Source: Xiphias gladius (lineage: Eukaryota; Chordata; Actinopteri; Istiophoriformes; Xiphiidae). Taken from it: a DNA stretch of 64,000 nucleotides. The notes below the pieces were generated by a model, which searched no databases, had not been told where the DNA came from, and was given only the letters and a program-made list of their open reading frames with translations. Of this stretch, positions 12,191 through 45,719 are shown one piece after another; position 1 is the first letter of the stretch, and each line of letters begins with the position of its first letter. The position numbers and the translations under genes are program-made. The stretch spans positions 26,501,706-26,565,705 of the forward strand of contig NC_053417.1 in assembly GCF_016859285.1 (NCBI RefSeq), written 5' to 3'.

Positions 12191-12696
12191 GCTGAGATCT
12201 GGACTGGACTTGTGACGCCCTGCAAACAGCTGGCTGCACTGTAGAGCTCACCCATGGTAGCCTAGCATGCTGCTAACACACTCAGTTCAGCTGCACACAT
12301 GCACGTCGCTGTCGTCTCCCTCAACACTATCCCATTACATTTCACAATCATGACAGAAACGCAACCAGATCCCCCCCCCTCCTGGTTGTGAAGTGGCAGA
12401 GAGAGATCCTACATGGGCCGTGTAGGTTACAGCGTGCAAAGTGCAGGAGTAGACGACTCCTGAGAGACATTTAACTGTTAATTCTATGCAATCTGTACTG
12501 CTATCATCCTCTCATCTAACCTCTCTCTGCATGCAGTGTGTCTCTGAAACACTGTGCTGTTAAATCCCACTCATGAGGTCTGGCACACATTGTTTATTTC
12601 ATTTGTCACGACCCTAAGCAAAGCAAAGCAGAGCGAGGCCAACGGTTGTGCCGAGTCAGAGCTTGTTGGCAGTTTGTTTCAGGGAATAGACCCCCC

Positions 12697-12697
<1 letters not shown>

Positions 12698-12736
<39 letters not shown>

Positions 12737-12753
12737 CCTCTCTCTCTCTCTCT
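12698..12753 (+). repeat. CT microsatellite
   Basis: Imperfect (CT)n of about 56 bp with CC interruptions, 500 bp past the spryd3 stop, so probably within its 3' UTR. Confidence 0.9.
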
Positions 12754-14049
12754 TTCCCAACCTCCCTCGCCTCTCTCTGGGTGAGGCTGCCCTCCTGTGA
12801 GCGATCAGGGGCCTGCTGTTGCCCCACCTCGCTCACTGCTCTCCTGGAGCTGGCTGGAAGTGAACAGTGGATCTGTTTCAATATTTCATTTTTGGATCTG
12901 ATCATTGCAGAGGATTATTACAAGTTTGGTAATCACAACCAAACGTAAGATTCTGTGCCTGAGCAGCATCAGATCAGACATGTCCTATGAGTGGGTGAAC
13001 AGATTTGAGAGTATTTTATGGTTTCATGTTGGAGCCATATTTTCATAGTATATTTTCTACAATGAATCTGCAAAATACACATTTAAATTTATCTTCTGTG
13101 TCAAAAGTTCAGGGAATGTGTTTTGTTTTTGCACTTTGAGAACATGAAACGGAGCCTGGGGTGACTTTAAAGGAAGACATGCATACATTGGGTGAACAGA
13201 CCACACACACGCACACACACACACACATCTTCCAGTATAATACAATCCAGTTTAACATCAAAAAACTACAGCCATAGAAATAACCATTGTGTTCAGTAAA
13301 CACCTCTGAAAGTAAAATTTACCTTTGCAAACCTCACACAGAAGTATCCATTTCAGGGCTATTGAATTGCGTTGCATGATACTATAATGAGCTACACTGT
13401 TATTTTGACATTTCCTTCTCCATTTGTAGAGGTTTTACTCCCTGTGCATGTTTTCCCCTGCATACGAAGGATTGTTTTCCATTTAAATTCCCCCCCCCGT
13501 TTTTTTTTAGGTAGCTTAAAAGTTGCTTAAGAAAATAATTTCTTGCTTTTCCAGTCAGAACATGACTTCCTTTCTGTGACGCCATATGTGACATAGAAAT
13601 AACTGCAGGATTGATTCTCTTCTTTTTCTTTCTCTTTGAAGATAAAGACAATGATGTTTGGCTGCTGCATGTGGTTTTACCAAAAAAAAAAAAAAAGTGT
13701 GTGGCCACTGGCACTTAGTGATGTGTTTGTGTTTTGTCCAGCACACGACAGCAGCACCAGGGGCCTGTATCACAATGTGAGATTAACGGGGCCATCCGGC
13801 TGTCTTTGGCCGTCACTTAGGTTCACTTTAACCGAGGTAAATCAACATGGTCGCCCCACTACCATTCGGTCAGATCACCGGAAAAATTTAGTCATCATTT
13901 CTTCAGAATCCAAACGTGGGCAAAAGCACTGAGTTTACAGTAGTTGCAAGTTATAATGAATGACCGAGACCTTTTTATAGATCATAAAAGATTGCTTGCA
14001 TGGTAATTATGTCAAAGATTGAAGAACCGTTTTCTGCAAAAACACAAGA

Positions 14050-14405
14050 GTGCAACTAATGATTATTTTCATTGTTGATTAATCTGCCTGTTGTTTTCTT
14101 GATCAATTGTTTAAAATGTCAGAAAATGGGTGAAAATGATCCGTTAGTTTTTTTAAAGACCCAAGTTGGTGTTTTTAGATAGTTTGACCAGTCAGCAGTC
14201 TAAACCCCAAAAGTTATCAAGTTAATGAATCGTAAGACTGGAAAAACAACAGTAAATCGTCACATCCAGAAACTGGAATTAGAGACTATTTTATATATTT
14301 CAGCTAAAAAAAAAAAAAAAAAAGACTGAAATGATTGACTGATTATCAAAATATTTGACAGTTAATTTCCTGTCGACCGACTAACGAGAAATCGTTTCAG
14401 TTCTA
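14050..14405 (+). repeat. MITE-like repeat, GATTAATCG-terminus family, copy 4 (nested)
   Basis: Starts GTGCAACTAATGATTATTTT and ends CGAGAAATCGTTTCAGTTCT; includes AAAATGTCAGAAAATGGGTG. Lies inside the 13760-15457 element, hence inserted later. Confidence 0.8.
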
Positions 14406-14510
14406 CGTGTGTCCTATCTGGGTTTAAAACTGGGCTTCTAAGAAAAACTGATTACCAGCAACAGACGGATGAATGGTGATTACACAGTAGCTGCATATCA
14501 ATTGAACACC

Positions 14511-14627
<117 letters not shown>

Positions 14628-15459
14628 AACATTTCAGTAAGATTGACGTAAGGCAGGATTCATTTCTGTTCAGTCTACCTCGGCCACTTAGCACAGGGGT
14701 GGCAGTTGAATCGCCGGTCCCTTCTGTCCACATGTCAAAGTTTCCTTGAGCAAGACGCTCAACATCAACTGTTCCCGACGATCGGGCCAACGCTTTGCAT
14801 TGTAGTTCGCTGCCATCCGTGTGTGTGAGAGAGAGAGAGAGAGAATGGGTGAATAAGGCGTAAATTGTAGTCTTATTTCCTATTCTTTTAGGTTAGATGA
14901 GGCCCTAGATAATTCCCACTCGTATATATAGTCCTAGCCCTACTCATGTTTCTATGGCCTCTTATTCTATTCTAGTTGTGTGGTTGTATTTTATGTATTT
15001 CCCTGAAAAGTACTCCACTCTCAGTTCTCACAAGGGACGTTTTTTTTTATTTTTAGAAAAACTGGAAACAAATTTGTTAAGTGGCACGTGATGGGGAGGA
15101 CAAGGAGCCGGCTACGGAGGTCCGATAAGCTCACTTCTTTCTAACCACAACCCCCACCCAGATTTTTTTTTATTTTTTTATTTCCATGTTCAAACCTGTA
15201 GTCTTCAGACCCGACCGACTTTTAGCAACCCATCAGATTTCACACAGCTGCCACTGGAGCCACAAAACTTCACCTTTTTTCCCCACGTCTGCAGTAGTGC
15301 TCCCCGAAAGACCTGTAAATAGACTTTGGCGCGTAAATTCAGTTCCCCCGGATTAGTAAATAACGGTTATCCGGGATCACTGATGTTGGGCTCAGTTAAT
15401 CAGGTGACCAGAAGAGAGTCGGACCAAAAGTTGAACTTTTTTTGTGATACAGGCCCCAG

Positions 15460-16970
15460 AGCTTAAGCAATCTGTGTAGGTGAATGAGAAATACTGTCGA
15501 GTTCTTCATATTGTGTTAGTGGGAGCTGGTTTCCACACAAATAATTCCGATTGATGATCTTTTTTTTTTTCTTCTTCTTCTGTTTGTATTAAAGGGAATG
15601 GTTGTTGTTATTATAATGTATCAGCTAAACCGGGTTAACCAAAATCTTCATCATATTGATTTCCTCTGCATCCTCACATCTGTATATGTCCATTACAGCG
15701 CCGGCAGCCCTGTAACTGTAATGCACATTCCTCTGTACCTTCCCGCGAAGGCGCATACAGCGGGTATTTGCAGTGCTTTTTGAATGTAGACCAACTAAAT
15801 CATTCATACACTAGGACACTGCAGACGGTAATGCTAGAGATGTAACATGCTGTAAAGTTACGACACAGGGTTTAACTGTTAAATCACGCATCTGCTGGAG
15901 GTCGTATGTTTGTTCTTAGCTGTGTCGTGCGTTTGTTTTTAGAGCCATCGATAGACCTGTGAAAATATGTAAATCAGTCTGTTTTTCTTCTCCTGCAGGG
16001 CTGGATAGAGACTTACGTACAGGTTGTTACAGCCTGAACTGTAAAACTTAAGCTAGACAGTGCAAAGATATTAATGAGACACTGATGTGGACATTTCAGC
16101 CACATCTAAGTTCAGGGTATTAAAGTCACTTATATTTAAGTTTACTCAGAATCTCAGTTTACGAAAAAAAATTTACACCTTTCAACCAAATTAGAGCTAA
16201 ATCTGGTTAAAAAATGTTTTGTAGCGTCTCCAAACTTACTCACCGAGGTCTCCTGTAGTAATAATCCCTCGCCTTGTTGACTTGCACTATAATGGCCTTG
16301 TTCAGTACATGTATGATCATCAATAAAGGTTTCAGTAATGTAACAAAGTCGTAGCTTGTTTTATTTTAAATGCACTTAAAAAATAATTTTGCCTGTCTAG
16401 CTGTCATGTTTTGTTTTTGTCTGAATTTGGTACCACTTTCTGATTTATATATATTTTACAAAGGCTTTATAAACCAGTTATGAACCAATAATAAGCCAAT
16501 GACTTTTTGGGTTTCCTGTGTGAAAAATCCCTTTAGCAGGTGTTTATCTTTTCTATCTGGTAATAACGCAGGTAAAACCTTCATGATCCATTAATAAATT
16601 CTTGTGGGTCTCACACTTTCTAATAAAATCATGTTAAAAAGTTGTTAATGGATTTTGGTCCAGAAGCACAAAGAAAAAACAGGAGAGGCAATCCAGTCAC
16701 ACTGAAGCTGTTTATATTTCGGAATAAAAATTTTGGGTTGCAGTTTTTCTTGGGACGGTTTGCGATCTGCCCGATTTCTTGTGGTGTCGTACAAGCGGCC
16801 TTTCAGAGGGTCGTCCTGATAAAATGAGAGCTAAAAAGGCAAATGTCCTGCTGGAGGATTAAAAACCTGGTTCTTGTTAATGGCTTGTAACTAATAGTTA
16901 ATAAATCACTAAGGCTCAGTTATAACTTAAAATCACTTTCTATAGGGCGACATATCAGATATTGGTATGT
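15460..16970. other. spacer between converging genes, no gene seen
   Basis: AT-rich. Holds a possible spryd3 poly(A) signal but no splice-flanked coding segment I can support. Confidence 0.5.
16322..16327 (+). terminator. candidate spryd3 poly(A) signal
   Basis: AATAAA, followed about 30 bp later by a T-rich stretch (CTTGTTTTATTTTAAATG). It is the first canonical hexamer I see after the spryd3 stop, but the implied 4.1 kb 3' UTR would include a repeat at 13760-15457. A variant ATTAAA nearer the stop, or a shorter UTR, is equally possible. Confidence 0.3.
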
Positions 16971-16977
16971 TGCCTTC

Positions 16978-17240
16978 TTAGCCACGGGACGGACGGTCGG
17001 TCCACCACTTTGGTCCAGACTGATACGTAAACAAACATTGGACAGATTGGCACAAAACCAATATAGACTATAATGACTTCAGTCAACCATTAGCTCTTCA
17101 TCAGGTCAAGATTTTAACTCGAGTACTTTGGTTTATGAACCAATGACATTAGCAGACACTCTACCTGTCGAACAGTCGACGTGTGAGCATGTTAGCATGC
17201 TACGACGTTAGCGTTTAGCACCACCGCCGCTGAAGACTCT
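16978..17240 (-). repeat. fish interspersed repeat, AGCATGTTAGCATGCT family, copy 1
   Basis: Contains ACGGTCGGTCCACCACTTTG (inverse of the CCGACC/GTGGTGG motif seen at 35.8 and 45.5 kb) and GTGAGCATGTTAGCATGCTA. Very abundant teleost repeat as I know it; ends not resolved. Confidence 0.55.
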
Positions 17241-17259
17241 TAAGTCTTGTCGCTGGTTA

Positions 17260-17940
17260 CCTCCCCCTTTCTTTTTAATGCAGCATATTACGTTGAAATG
17301 TTCTTATATTTTCACTTATTTTTCTTATTTGAACTGGGATGGGGTTTTTGCTTGTCGTTCCTGTAAATGGCTGAATGTTCTGAGGGATTTTATTTTCTGG
17401 CATCCATCATCCTTTTAGGTTTTTTTTTTTTTTTTTTAAAAGAGCCAAAGTTACTGTTGAATCCAAATCCTTGAATAAAAAAAATAATCACAGGGTAATA
17501 AAATACTGACATTAGCATTTAGCTCCAAAGAACTGGTGAGCCCAATGGCGCATTGATGTCATACTGGAATGATCCAAATCACAAGTTCAACGCATCAACC
17601 TCCAAGTGGCAAATTATGACGGCGAAACGCGGATTTTCCCCAACGCTTCCAAATGATCCGACTTGACCCCTTGAACCAAACAAATACGGACGCCTCAAAT
17701 TTAACTGATATTTTGTTATTTCATCGGCCCACGGTATTTTAATCCCCACGCGAACGACTCATAATCCTGAAACCGTCTTGACGTGAATGCTCGCGAGTCG
17801 TCCACGTGGGAGTCTTTCCCCGTCCATCCCATATGACATGGGCGCAACAGAGAACAGCCTCAGAACCGCTGCGTGTAGGCAGAGCACATTCATAATGCTA
17901 AGCAGTACATGAAAACATTCACGTTTGACACGGGATTAGC
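17260..17940. other. intergenic, no gene seen
   Basis: Between the converging 3' ends of spryd3 and lima1. Poly(T) at 17420-17437; otherwise nothing recognised. Confidence 0.5.
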
Positions 17941-17970
17941 AACTCGCACAACATTTTCAGCATATAACAA

Positions 17971-18119
17971 TTTATTTAAACAGTAGCAATCTAGGAAATG
18001 TGGTCCCCTGGTTTTTAAAAACAACAGTACAGCATAAGTTGTCAAAATGGAAACAAAAGAACATAAGTGTTTTTTTTTTTTCCTGTGTACATGGCAACTG
18101 AAAAGGTGACAGGTTTATT
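17971..18119 (-). terminator. lima1 candidate poly(A) signals
   Basis: Two minus-strand AATAAA hexamers follow the lima1 stop: 18119-18114 and 17976-17971, giving 3' UTRs of about 0.65 or 0.8 kb. The intervening sequence has poly(A)/poly(T) runs at 18071-18081 and 18137-18155. No other gene signal is seen between here and the spryd3 end. Confidence 0.5.
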
Positions 18120-18750
18120 GTCTACAGAAATTGTGTCAAAAAAAAAAAAAAAAAAAATGACCCATTATTTATAAAAATGGTAACAGAAGGAAGTTTTCTG
18201 TTTTCTAAAGCTGAGTGGCCTTCAGCGTGTCTTTTAAAACGCAACGCCATTAAGAGGCTATTTGGTGACAGGCGATGCATTAGCTGTAATTAGCCGTGAT
18301 CTTTCCACATCTTGGTATATTTTAAGAACATTTAGTTGGTATTAATAACAGATTACTGAAAATAGAAAATTACAACAGTCGTGTACACAGAAATAAAAGT
18401 TATTCTATGTGTCACAACCTTTGGAAATTTCTGTTCTAAAAAAATATTCATTACATGGGGCATAATTTTAAATATTGTAGTCTTAAAAACAAACGATGTC
18501 GGAGTGACACAATCTCCGACAGTCTTGTAAAAACTAGAAGGAATGGCTTTAAATGTTTCAAAAACCGCTGAGAGAGGCACGAATTAAGAGCTCAGTAGAG
18601 TTCACACTAGACACTGCAGCAGCTCTCTTAAGAAGAGAAGAGGAGGAAAAGGTCTTAAAAAAAAAAAAAAAAGAGAGAGAGAGGGAATGGCAAGAAGACC
18701 TGTAAGAGTCCATGGCTGTCATCTGTTTGGCCAAGAGCAGATCATTCAGT

Positions 18751-39355
<20,605 letters not shown>

Positions 39356-39413
39356 GTTTGCTGTGCTCTCGGAGCGATCAAAGCTGCCTGTCAGCTTTCC
39401 GGGGGCGCAAACT
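39356..39413 (-). promoter_or_regulatory. lima1 5' UTR part of exon 1
   Basis: 58 bp from the acceptor CCTCAG|AG to the ATG. It has no upstream ATG and no stop in the main frame, so an upstream exon with a phase-2 end could extend the protein N-terminally. Confidence 0.7.
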
Positions 39414-40394
39414 CTGAGGGAGGGGAGAACACAAAAAGAGAGGAGGAAGATGTTTATCCAAACGAAGACAAGGCCGAGGCAAAGAAGCACATGTACTGGT
39501 GGGGTGCCGCTGCTTCGGCTTCCTTCTCCCCTGAAGTTTTGCTGCTTTAACACCGGCAGGCTGAAGCAGAAACGCCCTTCCTGTGCATTTAAAATTTTTA
39601 TGACACCCTTCTCACGCCAATAATAACTGTCACACTCGCGTCTTTGCATGTAGTTAAATGGGCTTTAGATCCAAAAAAGGTGCCAGTTAGGCTTTTATAT
39701 CAGCACAAAGCCTCGCACCCAGGAATCAATATATTTCGTTAGAATACACATTTGTCTGTGTGTTGCCGCTGCAGCAGTACCAAACCTCACCAGGAAAATC
39801 AATATAATTTTGTCAGACAACACATTTGACTGTGGCCACTGCGGCACGGACCGGCCCCGGTGTCTGAGTCAGAAAGTCAACGGAGCATTTCACACAGCCA
39901 CCGACCATCTGTTCCCTGCGTGACACCGCTCTAACTGAGCCCCGAGGGTGACTACCAGCAGACAGGACAACTAACACGCCTGCGTCGCATAAAAACCCTC
40001 GTTTACACGCACTTTCACAACACACACACACACGTCTGTGCCTGCCCGCCCGCCCGCCCCTTCTCCAACCTCACAGTCTCGAGGCAAAGGGCGTGCAGGC
40101 ACACGAAGCGGCACCGTCAGCTTACAACAAATAACTGTCATGTGTGTGTTACACACGCGTCGGCTGAGCTGAACAATGAGGTCGATGAGCGGGCCGATGA
40201 CGACAAGAGCCTCCGGGGGCTCGACGTCACTCGGCAGGTGGCCCTTTGCGGGATGTCGCCTTATTAGGACTGGCTGCTTCATTTCTACGACACACTTCTC
40301 TTTGCGTTGCGGTTTCTCCGCCACTGGGATTGTTAAGATGACGCCCAGGAAACATAGCGACAGAGTATTTTTTACATCCGAAAGAAGCACCGAG

Positions 40395-41022
40395 CCTGCT
40401 TGTACACCTCTAACGGTTATTCTCGTAGTCGATTATCGTGATTATTATTTTGTCGATCAGCCGATTCATTGTTGGGACTACAAAACAACAGAAAATAGTT
40501 TTTTTTTTTTAAACAAATAAAAAAAACATGCACCATCAGAATCTGATGTATTCAAACGTCTTGTTTTGTCTCAACAACAAACCGGAGGATCTTAAATTTT
40601 CTAAAGTTTCTAACGTTTGGCATTATTGCTTGAAAAACAGACTAATCAATGGTTGCTTATTGAGGGATGGTTCCTACTCACTACAGGACTGGCTCATTCA
40701 TTTCTACAACCCCGAGAATGTGAGAACTGATAAGCTTCTTATCAGGTGATTTCGGCTGCAGCCAACGATTATCTATGACCTAATAATCTGTTAATTGTTT
40801 TATGGTACAATAAGTCGGAACAGTGAAAATGCCCAGTGTGTTGTGTTTTGTCCGACCACCAGTCCAACACTCAAGAGATTCGCAGTTTACAATGATATAA
40901 AAACGCAGAAAAGCAGCATCTGGCGTTTGCACCCGAGGAAAGCCTTCCAATCAACTGATTGAACTATTGGTGATTCATTTCCCGTCGATCAACCCATCGA
41001 CTGTTGGACTAATCGTTTCAGC
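40395..41022 (+). repeat. MITE-like repeat, GATTAATCG-terminus family, copies 9-10
   Basis: A left part at 40395-40740 (AGTCGATTATCGTGATTATT, AACGTCTTGTTTTGTCTCAA) and a more complete copy at 40750-41022 (GGCTGCAGCCAACGATTATC, ACAGTGAAAATGCCCAGTG, GTTGGACTAATCGTTTCAGC). Lies between the lima1 start exon and the candidate upstream promoter. Confidence 0.7.
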
Positions 41023-41499
41023 TGCGCGCGGTGCAGTCGCGTCAGGCTCGCATCCTCACCACGCTCGGCATCACAACCGTCCCCTGCCAAACACAAATGA
41101 AGGGCGATAGTGACCCTGTTCAGGCAAATTCAGGTCACCTCTGTCACAACGGGCTAGACTGCAAACAAAGGAGCATGTAAAACGGATGCAGCCCATGCAA
41201 AGCTCAGTTTTAAAAAAGGTCTCGTGCCAGGGCCAAGGGAGAAGTTCCCGGGAACCCGGTATCGTCGGACAACCTGCGACCTGAGCCGGGGGGTTAGAGG
41301 AAGCAGAGCAGCCCTGGATGCTCCATTTCAAAAACTTTCAAGACCAAGAGAATACACGGGAGCTCGCTTTCCAACTTCAAAGAAACACGCAGTAAAGGAC
41401 CTTGATGTTTCAAACAGCTTCTCAACATTTTTAAAAACATCCTCAAGTCAAAGAGTCAAAACAACATCGGCAAGGGATTCAAAAGGACACCACCTACCT

Positions 41500-41760
41500 G
41501 TGACTATCTCAGCTGTTTCACACCCTGACGCTTGTCTAGTTCACAACTCCTCTGCTCGCACATTTCCTTCTCTTTTTACTCCTCGGCTGCTTCCACCACA
41601 GCTTTTGAGCCGACAGGGAAGTAGGAGGAGTCCCACCCCTCCCATTGAACTCCTCTCAGCCAATAGTGACGCAGCATTCACCTCCACCTGGCAGGTACGG
41701 GCTCTCCCTTCCCCGTCCAATCAGCGGCCCCGCTCGGCTCGGCGTAACCGCGAGGCAGCC
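41500..41760 (-). promoter_or_regulatory. candidate lima1 promoter and non-coding first exon
   Basis: On the minus strand this stretch carries two ATTGG (inverted CCAAT) boxes near 41719 and 41659, GC-rich flanks, a GGGGTGGGA box and a TGCGTCA element, and then about 130 bp ending GTCACAG|GTAGGT at 41500/41499, a consensus donor. This is what a TATA-less promoter plus non-coding exon 1 for lima1 would look like, 2.1 kb upstream of the coding exon acceptor. No transcript evidence is available. Confidence 0.4.
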
Positions 41761-42184
41761 TGAAGGCATGCGGTTAGCCCGGGGGCCCCGTGTTGAGAGG
41801 ACATGGCAGCAGGGAGGGCGGGAGGGAGGGAGGGAGGTAGGAGGAGTTTGGGGGGGGGGGGGAAATCCCACACTGGATTCCTGGAAGCTGCAGACTCCTG
41901 GCTGCCCACTTTCTCACAAGGTCAGGGGTTTAGAGGATGTGACTCATTCACAATCCTGGATGATTCCTCAGAAATGTGGGGGGGGGGTGTTGACAGAAAA
42001 AAAAGGGAGGATGTGGTGCTTAAAGTTTTTTTTCCTCTTTTCTTTGTTAAATGGGACAAAGAGAAATTACCTTCTAACCTGTAAATTCTTAGTTCGTTTC
42101 TTAAAAATGAGGAATAAGGTGCTTTCACATGCCGTGACCGGAGCTTGGCACAGTCACAGAGCCAGTGCTCTTCTTCCCCGTTGT

Positions 42185-42490
42185 CGTCATCAGAGCCGAT
42201 TATTTCATTAACAATTTCGCTTTTTTAAAGCAACAATACCAAACGTTTTCTTCTTCCAGTTTCTCCGATGTGAGGGTATACTTCTTTTTTTTTTTTCCCC
42301 CAGTGTTGTATCACTGTGAACTCAGTGTCTTTGAGCTCAGGACCGTTTGGCCGGACAGAACAGGATGCCTGAGGACGTCACCTTTGGGCTCCGGGGAAAC
42401 TCCGATGGACATTTTTCACTATGTTCTGACATTTTACAGCCTGAACGATTAACTGAGACAATAATCACTAATAATGACAACTGTTAGTTG
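42185..42490 (-). repeat. MITE-like repeat, GATTAATCG-terminus family, copy 11 (inverted)
   Basis: On the minus strand CCCAACTAACAGTTGTCATT, TAAAATGTCAGAACATAGTG, CTTTGAGCTCAGTTC region and AATGAAATAATCGGCTC. Confidence 0.65.
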
Positions 42491-42764
42491 GGTTACGCTT
42501 CATTATAACAGGGTCTCGGTTAAATACTGTTTGCTGCGTGTTTTTCCCCCGGGGTCGTTAAAATAAAGGCCTCTTATAACCGCCAGACCAATAAAGTGAC
42601 TGTAATCGTATTTTTAAACCTGCAATAACGGATCTTTTAGCCAGAAAAACAAGTTGGAACCACAACACTGACCTGATCATCACCTTTTGAGCTGATATGA
42701 CAAACATTATTGCCTTTTTTAAAACATCCAGCAGGTTAAAAAAAAAAAAAAAAATCTTTCACCG

Positions 42765-43131
42765 TCCACCTGATGAATTTAAGTCATATATTCACTGTCT
42801 TTTGATTCTGATTTTGGTCTCTACCGACTCCTCGTCCGCTAACCGCTCCACCGTGTTCACCAGCTGTGCCTTTTTTTTTAAACTGAGAACAGCTGCCCGC
42901 TGCGGCCAAAAAAACAATGCCAATGAGACAGAGGGTGGGAGTGAGTCAAAAACAGTGAAGTTGCAAGCCGTAAAACCAGAACAATGAGCTGAAAGACGCT
43001 AAAAACGCTTCCTGCCACGGAGTCAGCTGGTAGGTCTCTGTAGATTCAGCACTATGAGCAACACCCTTCACACTGAAGTAGCCAACTGATTCATCGCTGG
43101 TACAAAAGTATTGATTATGGCTGCTTTAAAT
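42765..43131 (+). repeat. fish interspersed repeat, ACTGATGAATGT family, copy 4 (longest)
   Basis: CCACCTGATGAATTTAAGTC, TTTTGGTCTCTACCGACTCC, ACCGTGTTCACCAGCTGTGC, then ACAATGAGCTGAAAGACGCT and GATTATGGCTGCTTTAAATG. Shows that the 31.0 kb fragment and the 24-25 kb copies belong to one element. Confidence 0.75.
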
Positions 43132-44385
43132 GAAAAAACAACCCACCATTCCCTCTGAAATCAAACGTGGGTCCGACCCGTTTAATGCAAGTCCCACGAC
43201 CCGAGCCGTAACGTTAATTAAACACATACACTACACAGTTGCTCACTTCAGCTCTCGTCCGGATTGTATAAGCTTGCGTAACGGCTGGTCTGAGGTTATT
43301 TTCGCTGGTTTAGATGTTTAAAAAAAAAAAAGAAAAGAAAAACAATTTTTATTGTTTTGTTTGTATATTTATTTCACCCACTTTGAGTGACTACAATTTA
43401 AGACAAGGGAATTTCCCGCATGTGAGAAGCTTTTTTCTCAAATGCGAAAAAAAAGGTACTTTATTAATCATCAGGCCGGTTGCGGATTAATTTTCCGTTC
43501 GTTTCAGCTGCATGCACGGTTTTTAAATTCACCAGCTCGACCGAGCAAAATCTGCGTCCCTTCCCCTGCACGTTTGAGGTGGCGTGCCGAAAGCCCTTCT
43601 GGGGTAATTATACTCCAGCTCTGTGGTGTTCACCCAAGACTTTCAGATCCACCAACGTCACATCCCTCACAGCGAGTCAGTCTAATCCCGAACACATGAT
43701 GGCTGTGGTTTTGCTGGCCGTAGAGAGGGGCCAGCCGCGTCCCATCTTAGAAAGTCCCAACAACTACGCGCTCGGGATTCCTGAGGATTTCAAGGGAAAA
43801 AAGGTTTCATTTTCAACTGCAGTGTTTACAGAAGTCAGAGTGAGACTACTGGAGTCAGTTTTTCTTTTGTTTCCTTTTTCAAACACTTAAGCAGACGAGG
43901 GGGGGAAAAGAGTGTGTACAGTGTAGAGAATTGGTTTGACATATCCAGTCTCACTTTCGGGGGGAAGGTGTAAAACGCCGGGCTCAGTTTGTAGAGGACA
44001 GTCAACGATCTGCGCAGATAAATACACAAATGTCATGGTGCAAGTAGGGGCACACACAAGCACACTCATCGAGCACAATCGCAGATGAGATCATCGGCAT
44101 GGGCCAGCGTCCGTGTTGAAACCTGTTTCAGGTAGTCTGCTGAGAAGGCACCTGTGAACCAGACGGTACCGTGGTGTGGTGACACCCCCCCCCCCCAACA
44201 GACACGCAACTGATCAACCTGTTAGTCCGGTGATCCCTCCGGTCCTGCCTCGCTCCGTTGTCCCTCCTTTCGATGATCCTCCTCATCAGGCAGCCTCCTG
44301 TTACAGCAGCTGCAGTTGCTTTTCAGATGAAGACTTTATGGACGGAATATCGGCTGAATTTATGAAACGCGATAACACGCGTTAA

Positions 44386-44519
44386 TCCAGTGGTTCCCGG
44401 TCTTTCTGCCTCTTGACCAGAGAAGCAATTATCTTCTCCGGGCCTCTCGTCACGCGCTTCACAAATCCGTGACCTTTTGGAGGGGGGCTTATTTCCGAGG
44501 TCGGGAACCACTGGGTTTC
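44386..44519. repeat. short MITE with CCAGTGGTTCCCG ends
   Basis: 134 bp; left AATCCAGTGGTTCCCGGTCT and right AGGTCGGGAACCACTGGGTT are inverted repeats of about 18 bp. A related single end (GGTTGGGAACCACCTG) occurs at 46580-46595. Confidence 0.8.
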
Positions 44520-44684
44520 CACAGCCCAGCATCGTGTCGCCACATCGTCCTTTTCTGTCTCTGCAGCAGTCACAAACCCCGAAACGTTAATTTCGCTGTC
44601 GCGTATATGATGAAGAAATTTGAGATGCTGGAACCACGAAATCTTTGACATCTCTACTTTCCAAAAATAATAATTTAATTACAT

Positions 44685-44780
44685 TTTGCTGCTAAAGCTC
44701 CTGTATTTTACTTGAGTGGGATTTGAAATGTAGGACTTTTACATGTAACGGAGTATTTTTGCAGCGTTGTATTAGCACCT
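44685..44780 (-). repeat. fish interspersed repeat, ACTTAAGTACAGTA family, copy 4 (fragment)
   Basis: GCTCCTGTATTTTACTTGAG, GTAACGGAGTATTTTTGCAG; related to the 37.6 kb and 46.2 kb copies. Confidence 0.55.
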
Positions 44781-45289
44781 CCAGGAAGACGTTTCTCCGC
44801 TGAGTTTGAGGAGACTTTTGAAATACCCGGTCCACGTTGTGATGTCCACAGCCCGGCGTTGACCCCAGGGACAATCCAGATTTTGCACATCGGGGATCAG
44901 TTCGTGTGTCGCGGGAAGTACCGCCAAACTGGAGGAGCTTTTCCAAATACCGAAACAGCAGCACTCTCTCGGCCTGGACTTGGACGCTAGAAGATTTATA
45001 ACAGAAAGCCCCCGTTTTAAACTGGACATGTGGAGCTTTGAAGGACGTGGGCGTTTACCAGGCGGGGAAGGTCTAACAAGATTCTGCCTTGGGCGACGTG
45101 TGGGACTGTTTTGAGGGCCTGACCCGTGTTAGGGACTAAAAGTCGGGATATATCAGCCTCTGATGCGGCAGTTTTAATTGTTATCTCTCTCTCTCTCTCT
45201 GTCTCTTGCATGTTTCCCAACTTTATAACATTAAATCAGCTGCGTACCCCTTTAAAAACAAAGAAAACCGAAGTGTTAGACTGATCAAA

Positions 45290-45595
45290 GCTGGGGTCCA
45301 CAACGTGTGAGGCCCATGAAGTCCTGAAGTTACACCCTGCGGGAGTCGTGAATGTCTCCGCCAAACATCTGTGCCAACCCAGCCTAGAAGGTGCCGAGAT
45401 GTTTTCGGCGGACAGGTGAAAAGTCATCGAGTCGTTACGATTCATCCTGTGGCTCATCGCTCACGTCTGGGCCGAGTTTCACGGCAAATCGTCACCGGGT
45501 CGTTAAAATAATTCAGTCTGGACCCAAGTGGTGGACCGACCGACCAACCAACCAACCAACCAACCAACCAACCAACAAACCGACCGACCGACACT
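45290..45595 (+). repeat. fish interspersed repeat ending in CCAA/CCGA microsatellite
   Basis: ATTCATCCTGTGGCTCATCG, GCCGAGTTTCACGGCAAATC, TAAAATAATTCAGTCTGGAC, then AAGTGGTGGACCGACCGACC and a CCAA tract (45543-45578) with a CGAC tail. Same family and order as 35530-35850. Confidence 0.8.
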
Positions 45596-45719
45596 GCCTT
45601 CCCTCAGTGATACACAGTATTGAGCGGGTGTTGTCACCTGCCGTAAGGCCGCATAGCCTTCATACTTGACCCGAGAACAAAACGACAACAGGGGCCAACA
45701 GACCGACCTCCCCACCTGG

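Noticed and set aside
41224..42211. Overlapping 179- and 188-codon plus-strand frames
   Set aside because: GC-rich promoter-like sequence without splice sites or domain similarity; stops are rare by composition.
45536..45595. Regular CCAA/CCGA repeats, considered as a CRISPR-like array
   Set aside because: Simple tetranucleotide microsatellite at the end of a fish interspersed repeat; no spacers, and this is a vertebrate genome.
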